From assembly GCF_001571105.1 (NCBI RefSeq), contig NZ_BCTD01000010.1: a stretch of 64,000 bases of DNA, one strand, 5' to 3'. Below, in pieces: positions 51,847-61,138 of this stretch (positions are counted from its first letter, which is position 1; every line of letters starts with the position of its first letter). Under the pieces are notes generated by a model. The model was not told the DNA's origin. It was given only the letters and a program-made list of their open reading frames with translations, and made no database searches. Position numbers and translations under genes: made by a program. This DNA comes from Azotobacter vinelandii (GTDB lineage Bacteria > Pseudomonadota > Gammaproteobacteria > Pseudomonadales > Pseudomonadaceae).

Positions 51847-53844
51847 TCAGTCCCCGAGCAGTTCCCCGGCGCTGGCCAGCAGGTTGTCGAGGGTGAAGCC
51901 GAAATGCTCGAAGAGCGCGCCGGCCGGCGCGGACTCGCCGAAGCGGGTCATGCCGACGATGCGTCCAGCCAGCCCGACGTACTTGTACCAGAAGTCGGCG
52001 TGGGCGGCCTCGATGGCGATCCGCGCCCCGACCCCGGACGGCAGCACGGCCTGTTTCCAGGCGGCGTCCTGGCGATCGAACACGCTGGTCGAGGGCATGG
52101 AAACCACTCGCACCCGGCGGCCCTGCCCGCTCAGCGTCTCGTGGGCCTGCACCGCCAGGGCGACCTCCGAACCGGTGGCGATGAGGATCAGCTCCGGGGT
52201 GCCGGCACAATCGCGGAGCACGTAGCCGCCGCGGGCGATATCGGCCAGTTGCCGGGCATCGCGCGCCTGGTGCGGCAGGTTCTGGCGGCTGAACACCAGG
52301 GCGCTCGGGCCGTCCTGGCGCTCGATGGCGCATTTCCAGGCCACCGCCGACTCCACCGCGTCGCACGGGCGCCAGGTGTCGAGGTTCGGCGTGCTGCGCA
52401 GGCTGGCCAGTTGCTCGACCGGCTGGTGGGTCGGGCCGTCCTCGCCGAGGCCGATGGAGTCGTGGGTGTAGACGAACAGCACGCGCTGCTTCATCAGCGC
52501 GGCCATGCGCACGGCGTTGCAGGCGTACTCCATGAACACCAGGAAGGTGGCGCCGTAGGGAATGAAGCCGCCGTGCAGAGCGATACCGTTCATGATCGCG
52601 CTCATGCCGAACTCGCGCACGCCGTAGTGCAGGTAGTTACCGGAGGCGTCGTCCGCCGCGAGCGCCTTGCAGCCCTTCCACAGGGTCAGGTTGGAACCGG
52701 CCAGGTCCGCCGAGCCGCCGAGGAACTCCGGCAGCAGCGGGCCGAAGGCGTTCAGCGCGTTCTGGCTGGCCTTGCGGCTGGCGATGGTTTCCCCCTTGGC
52801 GGCGATTTCGGCGATGTATTCGCCGGCCTTCGCGGCGAAATCGGCGGGCAGTTCGCCACGGCTGCGGCGCAGGAACTCCGCGGCCAGTTCCGGGAACTCG
52901 GCCTGGTAGGCGGCGAAGCGCCGGTTCCATTCGGTCTCGCGGGCGGCGCCGGCGGCCCTGGCGTCCCAGCCGGCGTAGATCTCGGCGGGAATCTCGAATG
53001 GCGCGTGCTTCCAGCCCAGCACGTCACGGGTCAGGGCGATTTCCTCGGCCCCCAGCGCGGCGCCGTGGCAGGCTTCCTTGCCCTGCTTGTTCGGCGAACC
53101 GAAACCGATCACCGTCTTGCAGCAGATCAGGACCGGGCGCTCGCTCTTGCGCGCGGTCTCGATCGCGGTCCGGATCTCGTCGGCGTCGTGGCCGTCGACG
53201 TTGCGGATCACCAGCCAGCCGTAGGCCTCGAAGCGCGCCGGGGTGTCGTCGGTGAACCAGCCCTCGACCTCGCCGTCGATGGAGATGCCGTTGTCGTCGT
53301 AGAAGGCGACCAGCTTGTTCAGCCCCAGGGTGCCGGCCAGCGAGCAGACTTCGTGGGAGATGCCTTCCATCAGGCAGCCGTCGCCGAGGAACACGTAGGT
53401 GTAATGATCGACGATGCGCTGCCCGGGCCGGTTGAACTGCGCGGCCAGCACCTTCTCCGCCACGGCCATGCCGACGGCGTTGGCCAGGCCCTGGCCGAGC
53501 GGGCCGGTGGTGGTCTCGACGCCGGGGGTATAGCCGTATTCGGGATGGCCGGGGGTGCGGCTGCCGAACTGGCGGAAGTTCTTCAGGTCGTCGATCGAGA
53601 GGTCGTAGCCGGTCAGATGCAGCAGCGAATAGACCAGCATCGAGCCATGGCCGTTGGAGAGCACGAAGCGGTCGCGGTCGGCCCATTGCGGATTGGCCGG
53701 GTTGTGCCTGAGATAGTCGTGCCACAGCACTTCGGCGATATCCGCCATGCCCATGGGGGCGCCAGGATGGCCACTGTTGGCTTTCTGCACGGCATCCATA
53801 CTCAGGGCACGAATGGCATTGGCTCGCTCACGACGGCTGGGCAT
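51847..53844 (-). CDS. tktA: Transketolase
   Basis: 665 residues. The thiamine diphosphate site is visible in VFLGDGCLMEGISHEVCSLAG (GDG...N region, about 153-190). The N-terminal MDAVQKANSGHPGAPMGMADIAEVLW, central FGPLLPEFLGGSADLAGSN and FVYTHDSIGLGEDGPTHQPVE are conserved. It moves two-carbon units in the pentose phosphate pathway. The start at 53844 (MPSRRERANAIRALS) fits the family. It heads tktA-epd-pgk-fda and is divergent from the ArsR-methyltransferase regulator, with 253 nt between. Confidence 0.97.
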   Translation of the reverse strand: MPSRRERANAIRALSMDAVQKANSGHPGAPMGMADIAEVLWHDYLRHNPANPQWADRDRFVLSNGHGSMLVYSLLHLTGYDLSIDDLKNFRQFGSRTPGHPEYGYTPGVETTTGPLGQGLANAVGMAVAEKVLAAQFNRPGQRIVDHYTYVFLGDGCLMEGISHEVCSLAGTLGLNKLVAFYDDNGISIDGEVEGWFTDDTPARFEAYGWLVIRNVDGHDADEIRTAIETARKSERPVLICCKTVIGFGSPNKQGKEACHGAALGAEEIALTRDVLGWKHAPFEIPAEIYAGWDARAAGAARETEWNRRFAAYQAEFPELAAEFLRRSRGELPADFAAKAGEYIAEIAAKGETIASRKASQNALNAFGPLLPEFLGGSADLAGSNLTLWKGCKALAADDASGNYLHYGVREFGMSAIMNGIALHGGFIPYGATFLVFMEYACNAVRMAALMKQRVLFVYTHDSIGLGEDGPTHQPVEQLASLRSTPNLDTWRPCDAVESAVAWKCAIERQDGPSALVFSRQNLPHQARDARQLADIARGGYVLRDCAGTPELILIATGSEVALAVQAHETLSGQGRRVRVVSMPSTSVFDRQDAAWKQAVLPSGVGARIAIEAAHADFWYKYVGLAGRIVGMTRFGESAPAGALFEHFGFTLDNLLASAGELLGD

Positions 53845-54036
53845 CGCTGGATCTCCTGGGAGTCTTGAATCGAAAAAGTCGGTCATTTTCGCCCAGCCGC
53901 GAGGGCAGCGGCAATCGCGGATGGTCGAAGTGGCGACAACCCGCCAGATTAGCAGCCGGCAGCGCGGCAGCCCCCTCGCCCGCCGGCATTTCCGACCGGG
54001 TGCGGCGAACCGCGCCGCCCTGCGGGACAAGTGCAA

Positions 54037-54054
54037 TATCAAAACTTTTTGATA
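54037..54054. promoter_or_regulatory. Palindromic operator upstream of the ArsR-methyltransferase gene
   Basis: TATCAAAA (54037-54044) and TTTTGATA (54047-54054) form a perfect 8-bp inverted repeat around CT, 44 nt before the regulator's start. It is AT-rich in a GC-rich gap, which makes it stand out. It is the sort of site used by ArsR-family regulators of the SAM cycle (SahR type). Confidence 0.7.
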
Positions 54055-54097
54055 CAGCCTTGCTGCGCAAAAATCGACCGACTAGACTGCCGGCCCC

Positions 54098-55108
54098 ATG
54101 AACATGCGTGTCCCCACCCTGCGCCGCGACGACGACTGCGACGAGCTGGCCGCCCTCTGCAAGGCCGGCGGCGATCCGCTGCGCCTCAAGGTGCTGCGCG
54201 TGCTGGCCAGCGACTCCTTCGGCGTGCTGGAGCTGGCGCAGATCTTCGCCATCGGCCAGTCGGGCATCAGCCATCACCTCAAGGTGCTGGCCCAGGCCGG
54301 GCTGGTGGCGACGCGCCGCGAAGGCAACGCGATCTTCTACCGCCGCGCCCTGCCGGCCGCCGCCGGCTTCGCCGGCACGCTGCGCGCGGCGCTGCTGGCG
54401 GAGGTCGACGCGCTGGAGCTGGAGGCCGCCATCCGCGCGCGGGTCGCCGAGGTGCACGCCCAGCGCGCCGCGGTCAGCCGCGACTTCTTCAGCCGCATGG
54501 CGGACAAGTTCCAGGCGCAGCAGGACCTGATCGCCGGCCTGCCGCAGTACCGCGACAGCCTGCTGGCCCTGCTCGATGCGCAGGCCTTCGCCGACTCGGC
54601 CTGCGCGCTGGAGGTCGGCCCCGGCGACGGCGCCCTGCTGCCCGAGCTGGCGCGGCGTTTCGCGAGGGTGACGGCCCTGGACAACAGCCCGGCGATGCTC
54701 GAACTGGCCCGCCAGCGCTGCGCCCGGGAATGCCTGGAGAACGTCGAGCTGAAGCTCGCCGACGCGCTGCAGGAGAGCCCGGACAGCGCCGACTGCGTGG
54801 TGCTGAACATGGTGCTGCACCACTTCGCCGCGCCGGCCGAAGCGCTGCAGCGGCTGGCCGGGCGGGTCAGGCGCGGGGGCAGCCTGCTGCTGACCGAGCT
54901 GTGCCGCCACGATCAGGACTGGGCCCGCGAGGCCTGTGGCGACCTCTGGCTCGGCTTCGACCAGGACGAACTGGCGCGCTGGGCCGCGCAGGCCGGCCTG
55001 GAGCCCGGCGACAGCCTGTACATAGGCCTGCGCAACGGCTTCCAGATCCAGATACGGCACTTCGCCAGGACAACGGCGGGCGCCGGCGAACGACAGCGAA
55101 CCCCTTGA
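54098..55108 (+). CDS. ArsR-family regulator fused to a SAM-dependent methyltransferase domain (SahR-like)
   Basis: 336 residues. An N-terminal ArsR winged helix (about 12-95, with VLELAQIFAIGQSGISHHLKVLAQAGLVATRREGNAIFYRRA) is followed by a class I methyltransferase domain (about 150-320, motif I ALEVGPGDGALLPELARRF). It lacks the Cys metal sites of arsenic sensors. Its place directly before metK, with a 59-nt gap, and the fused SAM/SAH-binding fold suggest that it senses SAH or SAM and controls the methionine cycle, as described for SahR in proteobacteria. The palindrome at 54037-54054 is its probable operator. Confidence 0.85.
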   Translation: MNMRVPTLRRDDDCDELAALCKAGGDPLRLKVLRVLASDSFGVLELAQIFAIGQSGISHHLKVLAQAGLVATRREGNAIFYRRALPAAAGFAGTLRAALLAEVDALELEAAIRARVAEVHAQRAAVSRDFFSRMADKFQAQQDLIAGLPQYRDSLLALLDAQAFADSACALEVGPGDGALLPELARRFARVTALDNSPAMLELARQRCARECLENVELKLADALQESPDSADCVVLNMVLHHFAAPAEALQRLAGRVRRGGSLLLTELCRHDQDWAREACGDLWLGFDQDELARWAAQAGLEPGDSLYIGLRNGFQIQIRHFARTTAGAGERQRTP

Positions 55109-55167
55109 ACATTGGACGGCACGGCCGCGAGGCCGACTCAGCCACCGGCAACAACAGGAACCGATAG

Positions 55168-56358
55168 ATGAGCGAATACTCCCTTTTCACCTCCGAGTCC
55201 GTGTCCGAAGGGCATCCGGACAAGATCGCCGACCAGATTTCCGATGCGGTGCTGGACGCCATCATCGCCGAAGACAAGCACGCCCGGGTGGCCTGCGAGA
55301 CCCTGGTGAAGACCGGTGTCGCCATCGTCGCCGGCGAGATCACCACCAGCGCCTGGATCGACCTGGAGGAACTGGTGCGCAAGGTCATCGTCGACATCGG
55401 CTACGACAGCTCCGACGTCGGCTACGATGGCCACACCTGCGGCATCATCAACATCATCGGCAAGCAGTCGGTGGACATCAACCAGGGCGTCGACCGCACC
55501 AAGCCGGAAGATCAGGGCGCCGGCGACCAGGGCCTGATGTTCGGCTACGCCAGCGACGAGACCGAGGTGCTGATGCCGGCGCCGATCTGCTTCTCCCACC
55601 GCCTGGTCGAGCGCCAGGCCGAGGCGCGCAAGTCCGGCCTGCTGCCCTGGCTGCGCCCGGACGCCAAGAGCCAGGTCACTTGCCGCTACGAGAACGGCAA
55701 GGTGGTCGGCATCGACGCGGTGGTGCTGTCCACCCAGCACAACCCGGAGATCACCCAGGCCGACCTGCACGAGGCGGTGATGGAGCTGATCATCAAGCAC
55801 ACCCTGCCGGCCGAGCTGCTGCACAAGGACACCCAGTTCCACATCAACCCGACCGGCAAGTTCGTCATCGGCGGCCCGGTGGGCGACTGCGGCCTGACCG
55901 GGCGCAAGATCATCGTCGACTCCTACGGCGGCATGGCCCGTCACGGCGGCGGCGCCTTCTCCGGCAAGGACCCGTCCAAGGTGGACCGCTCCGCGGCCTA
56001 CGCCGGCCGCTACGTGGCCAAGAACATCGTCGCCGCCGGCCTGGCCGAGCGCTGCGAGATCCAGGTCTCCTACGCCATCGGCGTGGCCCAGCCGACCTCC
56101 ATCTCCATCAACACCTTCGGTACCGGCAAGATCGGCGACGACAGGATCGTCCAGTTGGTCCGCGAGCATTTCGACCTGCGCCCCTACGCGATCACCCGCA
56201 TGCTCGACCTGCTGCACCCGATGTACCGGCCGACCGCCGCCTACGGCCACTTCGGCCGCACGCCAGTGGAAATGACCGTCGGCAACGACAGCTTTACCGC
56301 CTTCACCTGGGAGCGCACCGACAAGGCCGAAGCGCTGCGTTCGGACGCCGGTCTGTGA
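55168..56358 (+). CDS. metK: S-adenosylmethionine synthetase
   Basis: 396 residues. It makes SAM from methionine and ATP. FTSESVSEGHPDKIADQISDAVLDAI, QGLMFGYA, GRKIIVDSYGGMARHGGGAFSGKDPSKVDRS (the P-loop-like GGGAFSGKD) and YAIGVAQPTSI are the family signatures. The Shine-Dalgarno is AGGAACCGATAG. It follows the ArsR-methyltransferase gene and is terminated by a 14-bp hairpin at 56363-56394. There is no room for a SAM or SAH riboswitch directly upstream. Confidence 0.97.
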   Translation: MSEYSLFTSESVSEGHPDKIADQISDAVLDAIIAEDKHARVACETLVKTGVAIVAGEITTSAWIDLEELVRKVIVDIGYDSSDVGYDGHTCGIINIIGKQSVDINQGVDRTKPEDQGAGDQGLMFGYASDETEVLMPAPICFSHRLVERQAEARKSGLLPWLRPDAKSQVTCRYENGKVVGIDAVVLSTQHNPEITQADLHEAVMELIIKHTLPAELLHKDTQFHINPTGKFVIGGPVGDCGLTGRKIIVDSYGGMARHGGGAFSGKDPSKVDRSAAYAGRYVAKNIVAAGLAERCEIQVSYAIGVAQPTSISINTFGTGKIGDDRIVQLVREHFDLRPYAITRMLDLLHPMYRPTAAYGHFGRTPVEMTVGNDSFTAFTWERTDKAEALRSDAGL

Positions 56359-56362
56359 CCGC

Positions 56363-56394
56363 GACGACCGCCGCCGCCAACGGCGGCGGTCGTC
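56363..56394 (+). terminator. 14-bp hairpin after metK
   Basis: GACGACCGCCGCCG (56363-56376) pairs exactly with 56381-56394 around a CCAA loop, 5 nt after the metK stop. The downstream TCCTTCCC is pyrimidine-rich but not a pure U-run. Confidence 0.7.
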
Positions 56395-56667
56395 TCCTTC
56401 CCTCTGCAGTCCGGAGCTACAATCGGCTAAGATCGCCCGTCGATGCCTTCACTCCCAGGCCGCTACAATGCCAAGCGAAGAGCGACCTGCGGTAACCGTG
56501 ACTCGATCGTTGCCGATCCCGTCTACATGGACATCTCAAATTCTTCGCTTCGGCGTAGTCGATCCTCGGGGCCGGGCCAGCGGCCGGCCCCGGATCGGCC
56601 ACTCCGCCAGCGACCGGCCCCCGATTCCGGAGCCTGCAATTCTCTTGCGTGAGGAGTTTTCCGAGCT
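56395..56667. other. Leader region of fabY
   Basis: Two GCTACAAT words (56416-56423 and 56461-56468) look like -10 elements for promoters directed at fabY, though convincing -35 hexamers are lacking. A GC-rich inverted repeat around GGCCGG lies near 56572-56590. The Shine-Dalgarno region GTGAGGAG (56650-56657) precedes the fabY ATG by 10 nt. No gene was found here. Confidence 0.45.
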
Positions 56668-58566
56668 ATGTCTCGCTTACCTGTCATCGTTGGTTTTGGT
56701 GGTTACAACTCAGCCGGTCGCAGCTCCTTCCACCACGGTTTCCGCCGCACCGTCATCGAGTCCCTCACCCCCCAGGCCCGCCAGGAAACCCTCGCCGGAC
56801 TGGCCGTGATGATGAAGCTGGTGAGCGTGGTCGATGGCCAGTACCGCGACAGCGATGGCTCCACCCTCACCCCGGCCGAGATCGAACGCCGCCACGGCGA
56901 ACGGATTCTCGCCGCGACCCTGATCCGGCGCATCGAGCGGCAATATTTCGACGTCGACGCCACCCACTGGCACAAGAGCCTGACCCTGTCCGGCGAAGAC
57001 CAGCCGCTGCACTTCACCACCAGCGCCAAGCAACTGCCCGAGCCGCTGCCGGCCAACTGGAGCGTCGAGCCCCTGGAAGAGCACCAGGTGCGGGTGACCA
57101 TCCACGGCAGTTGCGAATTCAAGGTCGACAGCTACCGCGAGATGCCGGTGAAGTCCGCCGGCCAGTTGCCCACCGGCTTCGAGCCGGGGGAACTCTACAA
57201 TTCGCGCTTCCACCCGCGCGGCCTGCAACTGTCGGTGGTGGCCGCCACCGATGCGCTGCGCTCCACCGGCATCGACTGGCAGACCATCCTCGACCACGTG
57301 CAGCCCGACGAGGTGGCGGTGTTCTCCGGCAGCATCATGAGCCAGCTCGACGAGAACGGCTACGGCGGCCTGCTGCAGTCGCGCCTGAAGGGCCACCGCG
57401 TGTCCTCCAAGCAACTGCCGCTGGGCTTCAACAGCATGCCCACCGATTTCATCAACGCCTACGTGCTGGGCAGCGTCGGCAGCACCGGCAGCATCACCGG
57501 CGCCTGCGCCACCTTCCTCTACAACCTGCAGAAGGGCATCGACGTCATCACCTCCGGCCAGGCGCGGGTGGTGGTGGTCGGCAACGCCGAGGCGCCGATC
57601 ACCCCGGAAATCGTCGAGGGCTATGCGGCCATGGGCGCCCTGGCCACCGAGGAAGGCCTGCGCCACATCGAAGGCCGCGACCAGGTGGATTTCCGCCGTG
57701 CCAGCCGTCCCTTCGGCGCAAACTGCGGCTTCACCCTGGCCGAGGCGGCGCAGTACGTGGTGCTGATGGACGATTCCCTGGCCCTGGAGCTGGGCGCCGA
57801 TATCCACGGCGCGGTGCCGGACGTGTTCGTCAACGCCGACGGCTTCAAGAAGTCCATCTCCGCCCCCGGGCCGGGCAACTACCTGACCGTGGCCAAGGCG
57901 GTGGCCAGCGCGATGCAACTGGTCGGCGAGGACGGCGTGCGCCAGCGCAGCTTCATCCATGCCCACGGTTCGAGCACGCCGGCCAACCGCGTCACCGAGT
58001 CGGAACTGCTCGACCGCGTCGCAGGAGCTTTCGGCATCGCCGACTGGCCGGTCGCCGCGGTCAAGGCCTATGTCGGCCACTCCCTGGCCACCGCCAGCGG
58101 CGACCAGTTGATCTCCGCGCTCGGCACCTTCAAGTACGGCCTGCTGCCCGGCATCAAGACCGTCGATCGCTTCGCCGACGACGTCCACGACCAGCACCTG
58201 CGTCTTTCCATGCAGGACGTGCGCCGCGACGACCTGGATGTCTGCTTCATCAACTCCAAGGGCTTCGGCGGCAACAACGCCACCGGCGTGCTGCTGTCGC
58301 CACGGGTCACCGAGAAGATGCTGCGCAAGCGCCACGGCGAAGCCGCCTTCGCCGATTACCGTTCGCGCCGCGAAGCCACCCGCGAGGCAGCCCGCCGCTA
58401 CGACGAGCAGGTCCTGCAGGGGCGTTTCGATATCCTCTACAACTTCGGCCAGGACATGATCGACGAGCATGCCATCGAAGTGAACGAGGAAGGCGTCAAG
58501 GTACCCGGCTTCAAGCAGGCGATCCGCTTCCGCAAGGACGAGCGCTTCGGCGACATGCTCGACTGA
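56668..58566 (+). CDS. fabY: Beta-ketoacyl-ACP synthase FabY
   Basis: 632 residues. The length and the opening SRLPVIVGFGGYNSAGRSSFHHGFRRTV are those of FabY, the pseudomonad enzyme that condenses acetyl-CoA with malonyl-ACP to start fatty acid synthesis in place of FabH. The active-site Cys is in SITGACATFLYNLQKG (about 280-295), and HAHGSSTPANR and KAYVGHSLATASG hold the two catalytic His residues. GFGGNNATG is the C-terminal glycine loop. Its neighbours cysQ, nudE and yrfG match the P. aeruginosa order. Confidence 0.95.
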   Translation: MSRLPVIVGFGGYNSAGRSSFHHGFRRTVIESLTPQARQETLAGLAVMMKLVSVVDGQYRDSDGSTLTPAEIERRHGERILAATLIRRIERQYFDVDATHWHKSLTLSGEDQPLHFTTSAKQLPEPLPANWSVEPLEEHQVRVTIHGSCEFKVDSYREMPVKSAGQLPTGFEPGELYNSRFHPRGLQLSVVAATDALRSTGIDWQTILDHVQPDEVAVFSGSIMSQLDENGYGGLLQSRLKGHRVSSKQLPLGFNSMPTDFINAYVLGSVGSTGSITGACATFLYNLQKGIDVITSGQARVVVVGNAEAPITPEIVEGYAAMGALATEEGLRHIEGRDQVDFRRASRPFGANCGFTLAEAAQYVVLMDDSLALELGADIHGAVPDVFVNADGFKKSISAPGPGNYLTVAKAVASAMQLVGEDGVRQRSFIHAHGSSTPANRVTESELLDRVAGAFGIADWPVAAVKAYVGHSLATASGDQLISALGTFKYGLLPGIKTVDRFADDVHDQHLRLSMQDVRRDDLDVCFINSKGFGGNNATGVLLSPRVTEKMLRKRHGEAAFADYRSRREATREAARRYDEQVLQGRFDILYNFGQDMIDEHAIEVNEEGVKVPGFKQAIRFRKDERFGDMLD

Positions 58567-58579
58567 GGCGAGTCCCGTG

Positions 58580-58607
58580 CCGCGGGGGGCGTCCCCCGCG
58601 GGCTTTT
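58580..58607. terminator. Terminator between fabY and cysQ
   Basis: CCGCGGGGG (58580-58588) pairs with CCCCCGCGG (58593-58601), followed by GCTTTTC on the plus strand. It lies between convergent genes and suits fabY termination. Confidence 0.75.
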
Positions 58608-58608
58608 C

Positions 58609-59433
58609 TCACTCCAGTGTTCGCGCCAGTTCGAGCAGCCCGTCGCGCCAGCCGGCCGTGCGCGGCAGAGCCAGGAACGACGGGTTGAGGAAATCGGCGC
58701 GCGCCGCGTAGTCCAGCGCCCTGCCCTGCAGATCCAGCACCTCGCCGCCGGCACCCTCGAGCACGCCCTGGGCGGCGGCGGTGTCCCACTGCGAGGTCGG
58801 CGCCAGGCGCGGATAGAAATCCGCCAGCCCCTCGGCGAGCAGGCAGAACTTCAGCGAACTGCCGACGCTGGTCAGCCGCAGGTTGCCGAAACGCGCGGCG
58901 AGCCCCTGCAGTAGGCGCTCCTGGGCCGGACTGCTGTGCCGCCGGCTGGCGACCACGGTGAAATCCTCGCCCGGCGCGCGACGCACGGCGATCGGCCGTT
59001 CGACGCCCGACATCTCGCTGCTCCAGGCGCCGAGCCCGGCGCCGCCGAAATAGCAGCAGCCGGTCGCCGGCACCCCGACCACGCCGAGCAGCACCCGGCC
59101 CTCCTCGATCAGCGCGACGTTGACGGTGAACTCCTCGCTGTCGGCGATGAACTCCTTGGTGCCGTCCAGCGGGTCGACCAGCCACCAGCGGCGCCAACCG
59201 GCGCGTTCGGCCAGGGGAATCGCGCAGTCCTCCTCGGAGAGCACCGGAACCGTCGGTTCGAGCGCCCGCAGGCCGGCGCAGAGCACGCGGTGCGCGGCCA
59301 GGTCGGCGGCGGTCACCGGCGAGGCGTCGTCTTTTTCCTGCACGTCGATACCGTCCGTGCGCCAGTACGGCAGGATGGCGGCGCCGGCCTGGCGCACCAG
59401 GTCGATCAGCGGGGCGAAGGGAACGGCGCTCAC
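58609..59433 (-). CDS. cysQ: 3'(2'),5'-bisphosphate nucleotidase
   Basis: 274 residues, inositol monophosphatase superfamily. The metal-binding motifs are SEED (in VPVLSEEDCAIP), WLVDPLDGTKEF (DPLDGT) and QWDTAAAQGVLEGAGG (WD). It hydrolyses 3'-phosphoadenosine 5'-phosphate to AMP, protecting sulfate assimilation. It overlaps nudE by 4 bp (ATGA type), giving a nudE-cysQ operon. Confidence 0.94.
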   Translation of the reverse strand: MSAVPFAPLIDLVRQAGAAILPYWRTDGIDVQEKDDASPVTAADLAAHRVLCAGLRALEPTVPVLSEEDCAIPLAERAGWRRWWLVDPLDGTKEFIADSEEFTVNVALIEEGRVLLGVVGVPATGCCYFGGAGLGAWSSEMSGVERPIAVRRAPGEDFTVVASRRHSSPAQERLLQGLAARFGNLRLTSVGSSLKFCLLAEGLADFYPRLAPTSQWDTAAAQGVLEGAGGEVLDLQGRALDYAARADFLNPSFLALPRTAGWRDGLLELARTLE

Positions 59434-59996
59434 AGGACCAGCGCTCCGCGCTGAACCAGCAGATCGCGCGCCAGATAGAGCGCGGCCAGGGCCCGTCCCT
59501 CGCTGAACTGCGCATGCCGGACCAGACCGGACAGCTCGCGCAGGTTGACCCGCTCGACCCGCATCGGCTCCGGCTCGTCGCCCGGCAGGCGCTTGGGGTA
59601 GAGGTCGCGGGCCAGCACCACCTGGATCTTCTGGGTCATGTAGCCGGGCGAAAGGGACAGCTCGGTGAGGTACTCCAGTTGATGGGCGCCGTAGCCGGCC
59701 TCCTCCTTCAGCTCGCGGTTAGCCGCCACCAGCACGTCCTCGCCCGGCTCGATCAGTCCCTTGGGCAAGGACAACTGGTAATCGTCGGTGCCGGCGCAGT
59801 ACTCCTCCACCAGCAGGGCGTGCTGGTCGTCGATCAGCGCGACGACCATCACCGCGCCGTAGCCGCTGCCGGTACCCACCAGACGCTCATAGGTGCGCTC
59901 GACGCCATTGGTGAAGCGCAACTGCAATTCCTCGACGCGAAACAGACGGCTGGTCGCGACGATCGCTCGAGCGAGTACGGTGGGTTTCTGGCGCAT
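59430..59996 (-). CDS. nudE: ADP-compounds hydrolase NudE (Nudix)
   Basis: 188 residues. The Nudix box is GLIEPGEDVLVAANRELKEEAGYG (about 96-119), with the REXXEE core intact. NudE hydrolyses ADP-ribose, Ap3A and NADH. Two close Met codons exist; 59996 is preferred because GAGGA lies exactly 6 nt before it, although 60002 is possible. It is divergent from yrfG and coupled to cysQ. Confidence 0.92.
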   Translation of the reverse strand: MRQKPTVLARAIVATSRLFRVEELQLRFTNGVERTYERLVGTGSGYGAVMVVALIDDQHALLVEEYCAGTDDYQLSLPKGLIEPGEDVLVAANRELKEEAGYGAHQLEYLTELSLSPGYMTQKIQVVLARDLYPKRLPGDEPEPMRVERVNLRELSGLVRHAQFSEGRALAALYLARDLLVQRGALVL

Positions 59997-60154
59997 AGTC
60001 ATTCCTCGACTGGATGGGCGGCTCGATTGACGTTCTTCTGGAGCCTCGTGGCTGGTTATCATAACCCGGCTCGCGATCCGGCTCGCCTCCGGCCGATGGC
60101 GCGCAGGTCCTTCGCATGCCACGCTTCCCGAAGCCTCCACCGACAAGAGCCGCC

Positions 60155-60820
60155 ATGCCCCCGCTATCCTGGAGCGAAATCGACACCGTCCTGCTCGACA
60201 TGGACGGCACCCTGCTCGACCTGCACTTCGACAACCACTTCTGGCTGGAGCACCTGCCGCGACGCTACGCCGAGCACCACGGCATCGGCCGCGCCCTGGC
60301 CGAACGCGAACTGCTGCCGCTGTTTCGCGAGCATGCCGGCCGGCTGACCTGGTACTGCCTGGACTTCTGGAGCGCCGAGCTGAAGCTGCCGGTCGTCGAA
60401 CTCAAGCGCGAGGTCGCCCACCTGATCGCCCTGCGCCCGGAGGCCGACCGCCTCCTCGCGGCCCTGCGCGGCGCCGGCAAGCGCGTCGCGCTGATCACCA
60501 ACGCGCACCGCGATTCGCTGTCGCTGAAACTGGAGCGAGTCGAGCTGGCGCCCTGGTTCGAGCGCCTGATCAGCGCCCACGACTACGGCTTCCCCAAGGA
60601 GGACCAGCAATTCTGGTTCGCCCTGCAGCAGGACTTCGGCTTCGCGCCGGCGCGCACGCTGTTCATCGACGACAGCCTGCCGGTGCTGCGCAGCGCCCGG
60701 CGCTACGGCATCGCCCACTTGCTGGCGGTACGCCGGCCGGACAGCCGCCAGGGTCCGAAGGACACCGAGGAATTCGCCGCCGTGGAGAGTTATGCGACCT
60801 TGTGCGAAGGATTGTGCTGA
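60155..60820 (+). CDS. yrfG: GMP/IMP nucleotidase YrfG (HAD family)
   Basis: 221 residues. HAD motif I is IDTVLLDMDGTLLDLHFDNHFWLEHLPRRYA; motif II is VALITNAHRDSL, the Lys lies in YGFPKEDQQFW and motif IV is TLFIDDSLPVL. The long conserved start identifies YrfG, which dephosphorylates purine mononucleotides. The start MPPLSWSEIDTVLL at 60155 matches family N-termini; an ATG at 60116 would add 13 residues. It lies divergent from nudE. Confidence 0.9.
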   Translation: MPPLSWSEIDTVLLDMDGTLLDLHFDNHFWLEHLPRRYAEHHGIGRALAERELLPLFREHAGRLTWYCLDFWSAELKLPVVELKREVAHLIALRPEADRLLAALRGAGKRVALITNAHRDSLSLKLERVELAPWFERLISAHDYGFPKEDQQFWFALQQDFGFAPARTLFIDDSLPVLRSARRYGIAHLLAVRRPDSRQGPKDTEEFAAVESYATLCEGLC

Positions 60821-61138
60821 GCCTCGGACCGAAATGCGGGAGCGGATTCGTCCGCGCGGCCAAAAGCATCGCGAACGAACTCGCTCCCAGCGGAAGAACT
60901 TCCACCGCGGTTCACGGAACGCTCGCCAAAACACGGGAAAACCGAAAATTCCGCGACTGCCGGAAAAAACGGCCGGGACAATCCCAAAATTGGATCGACC
61001 GTCCCGTTTCAGCAAAGTTCCCCTTAGCAAACAATGAGTTACAAAGCAATGAAAAAATCGAAAAATCACTAAAAAACGCTTGCAAGGTGTCTGCACTCCA
61101 GCGAGGATCGCCTCGTCATCACCACTGAGGTTCACGTC
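60821..61138. other. REP-like element and AT-rich leader before the glycine-zipper gene
   Basis: A REP-like pair occupies 60838-60891: GGAGCGGATTCGTCCGCG and, about 14 nt on, the inverse-like CGCGAACGAACTCGCTCC. From about 60930 the sequence becomes AT-rich with runs of A, unlike the rest of the window. TTGCAA at 61080-61085 may be part of a promoter for the next gene. No gene was seen. Confidence 0.5.

Noticed and set aside
55109..55167. SAM or SAH riboswitch upstream of metK
   Set aside because: Only 59 nt separate metK from the preceding gene, and no pseudoknot-forming pairing is visible. Regulation by the adjacent ArsR-methyltransferase protein explains the context better.
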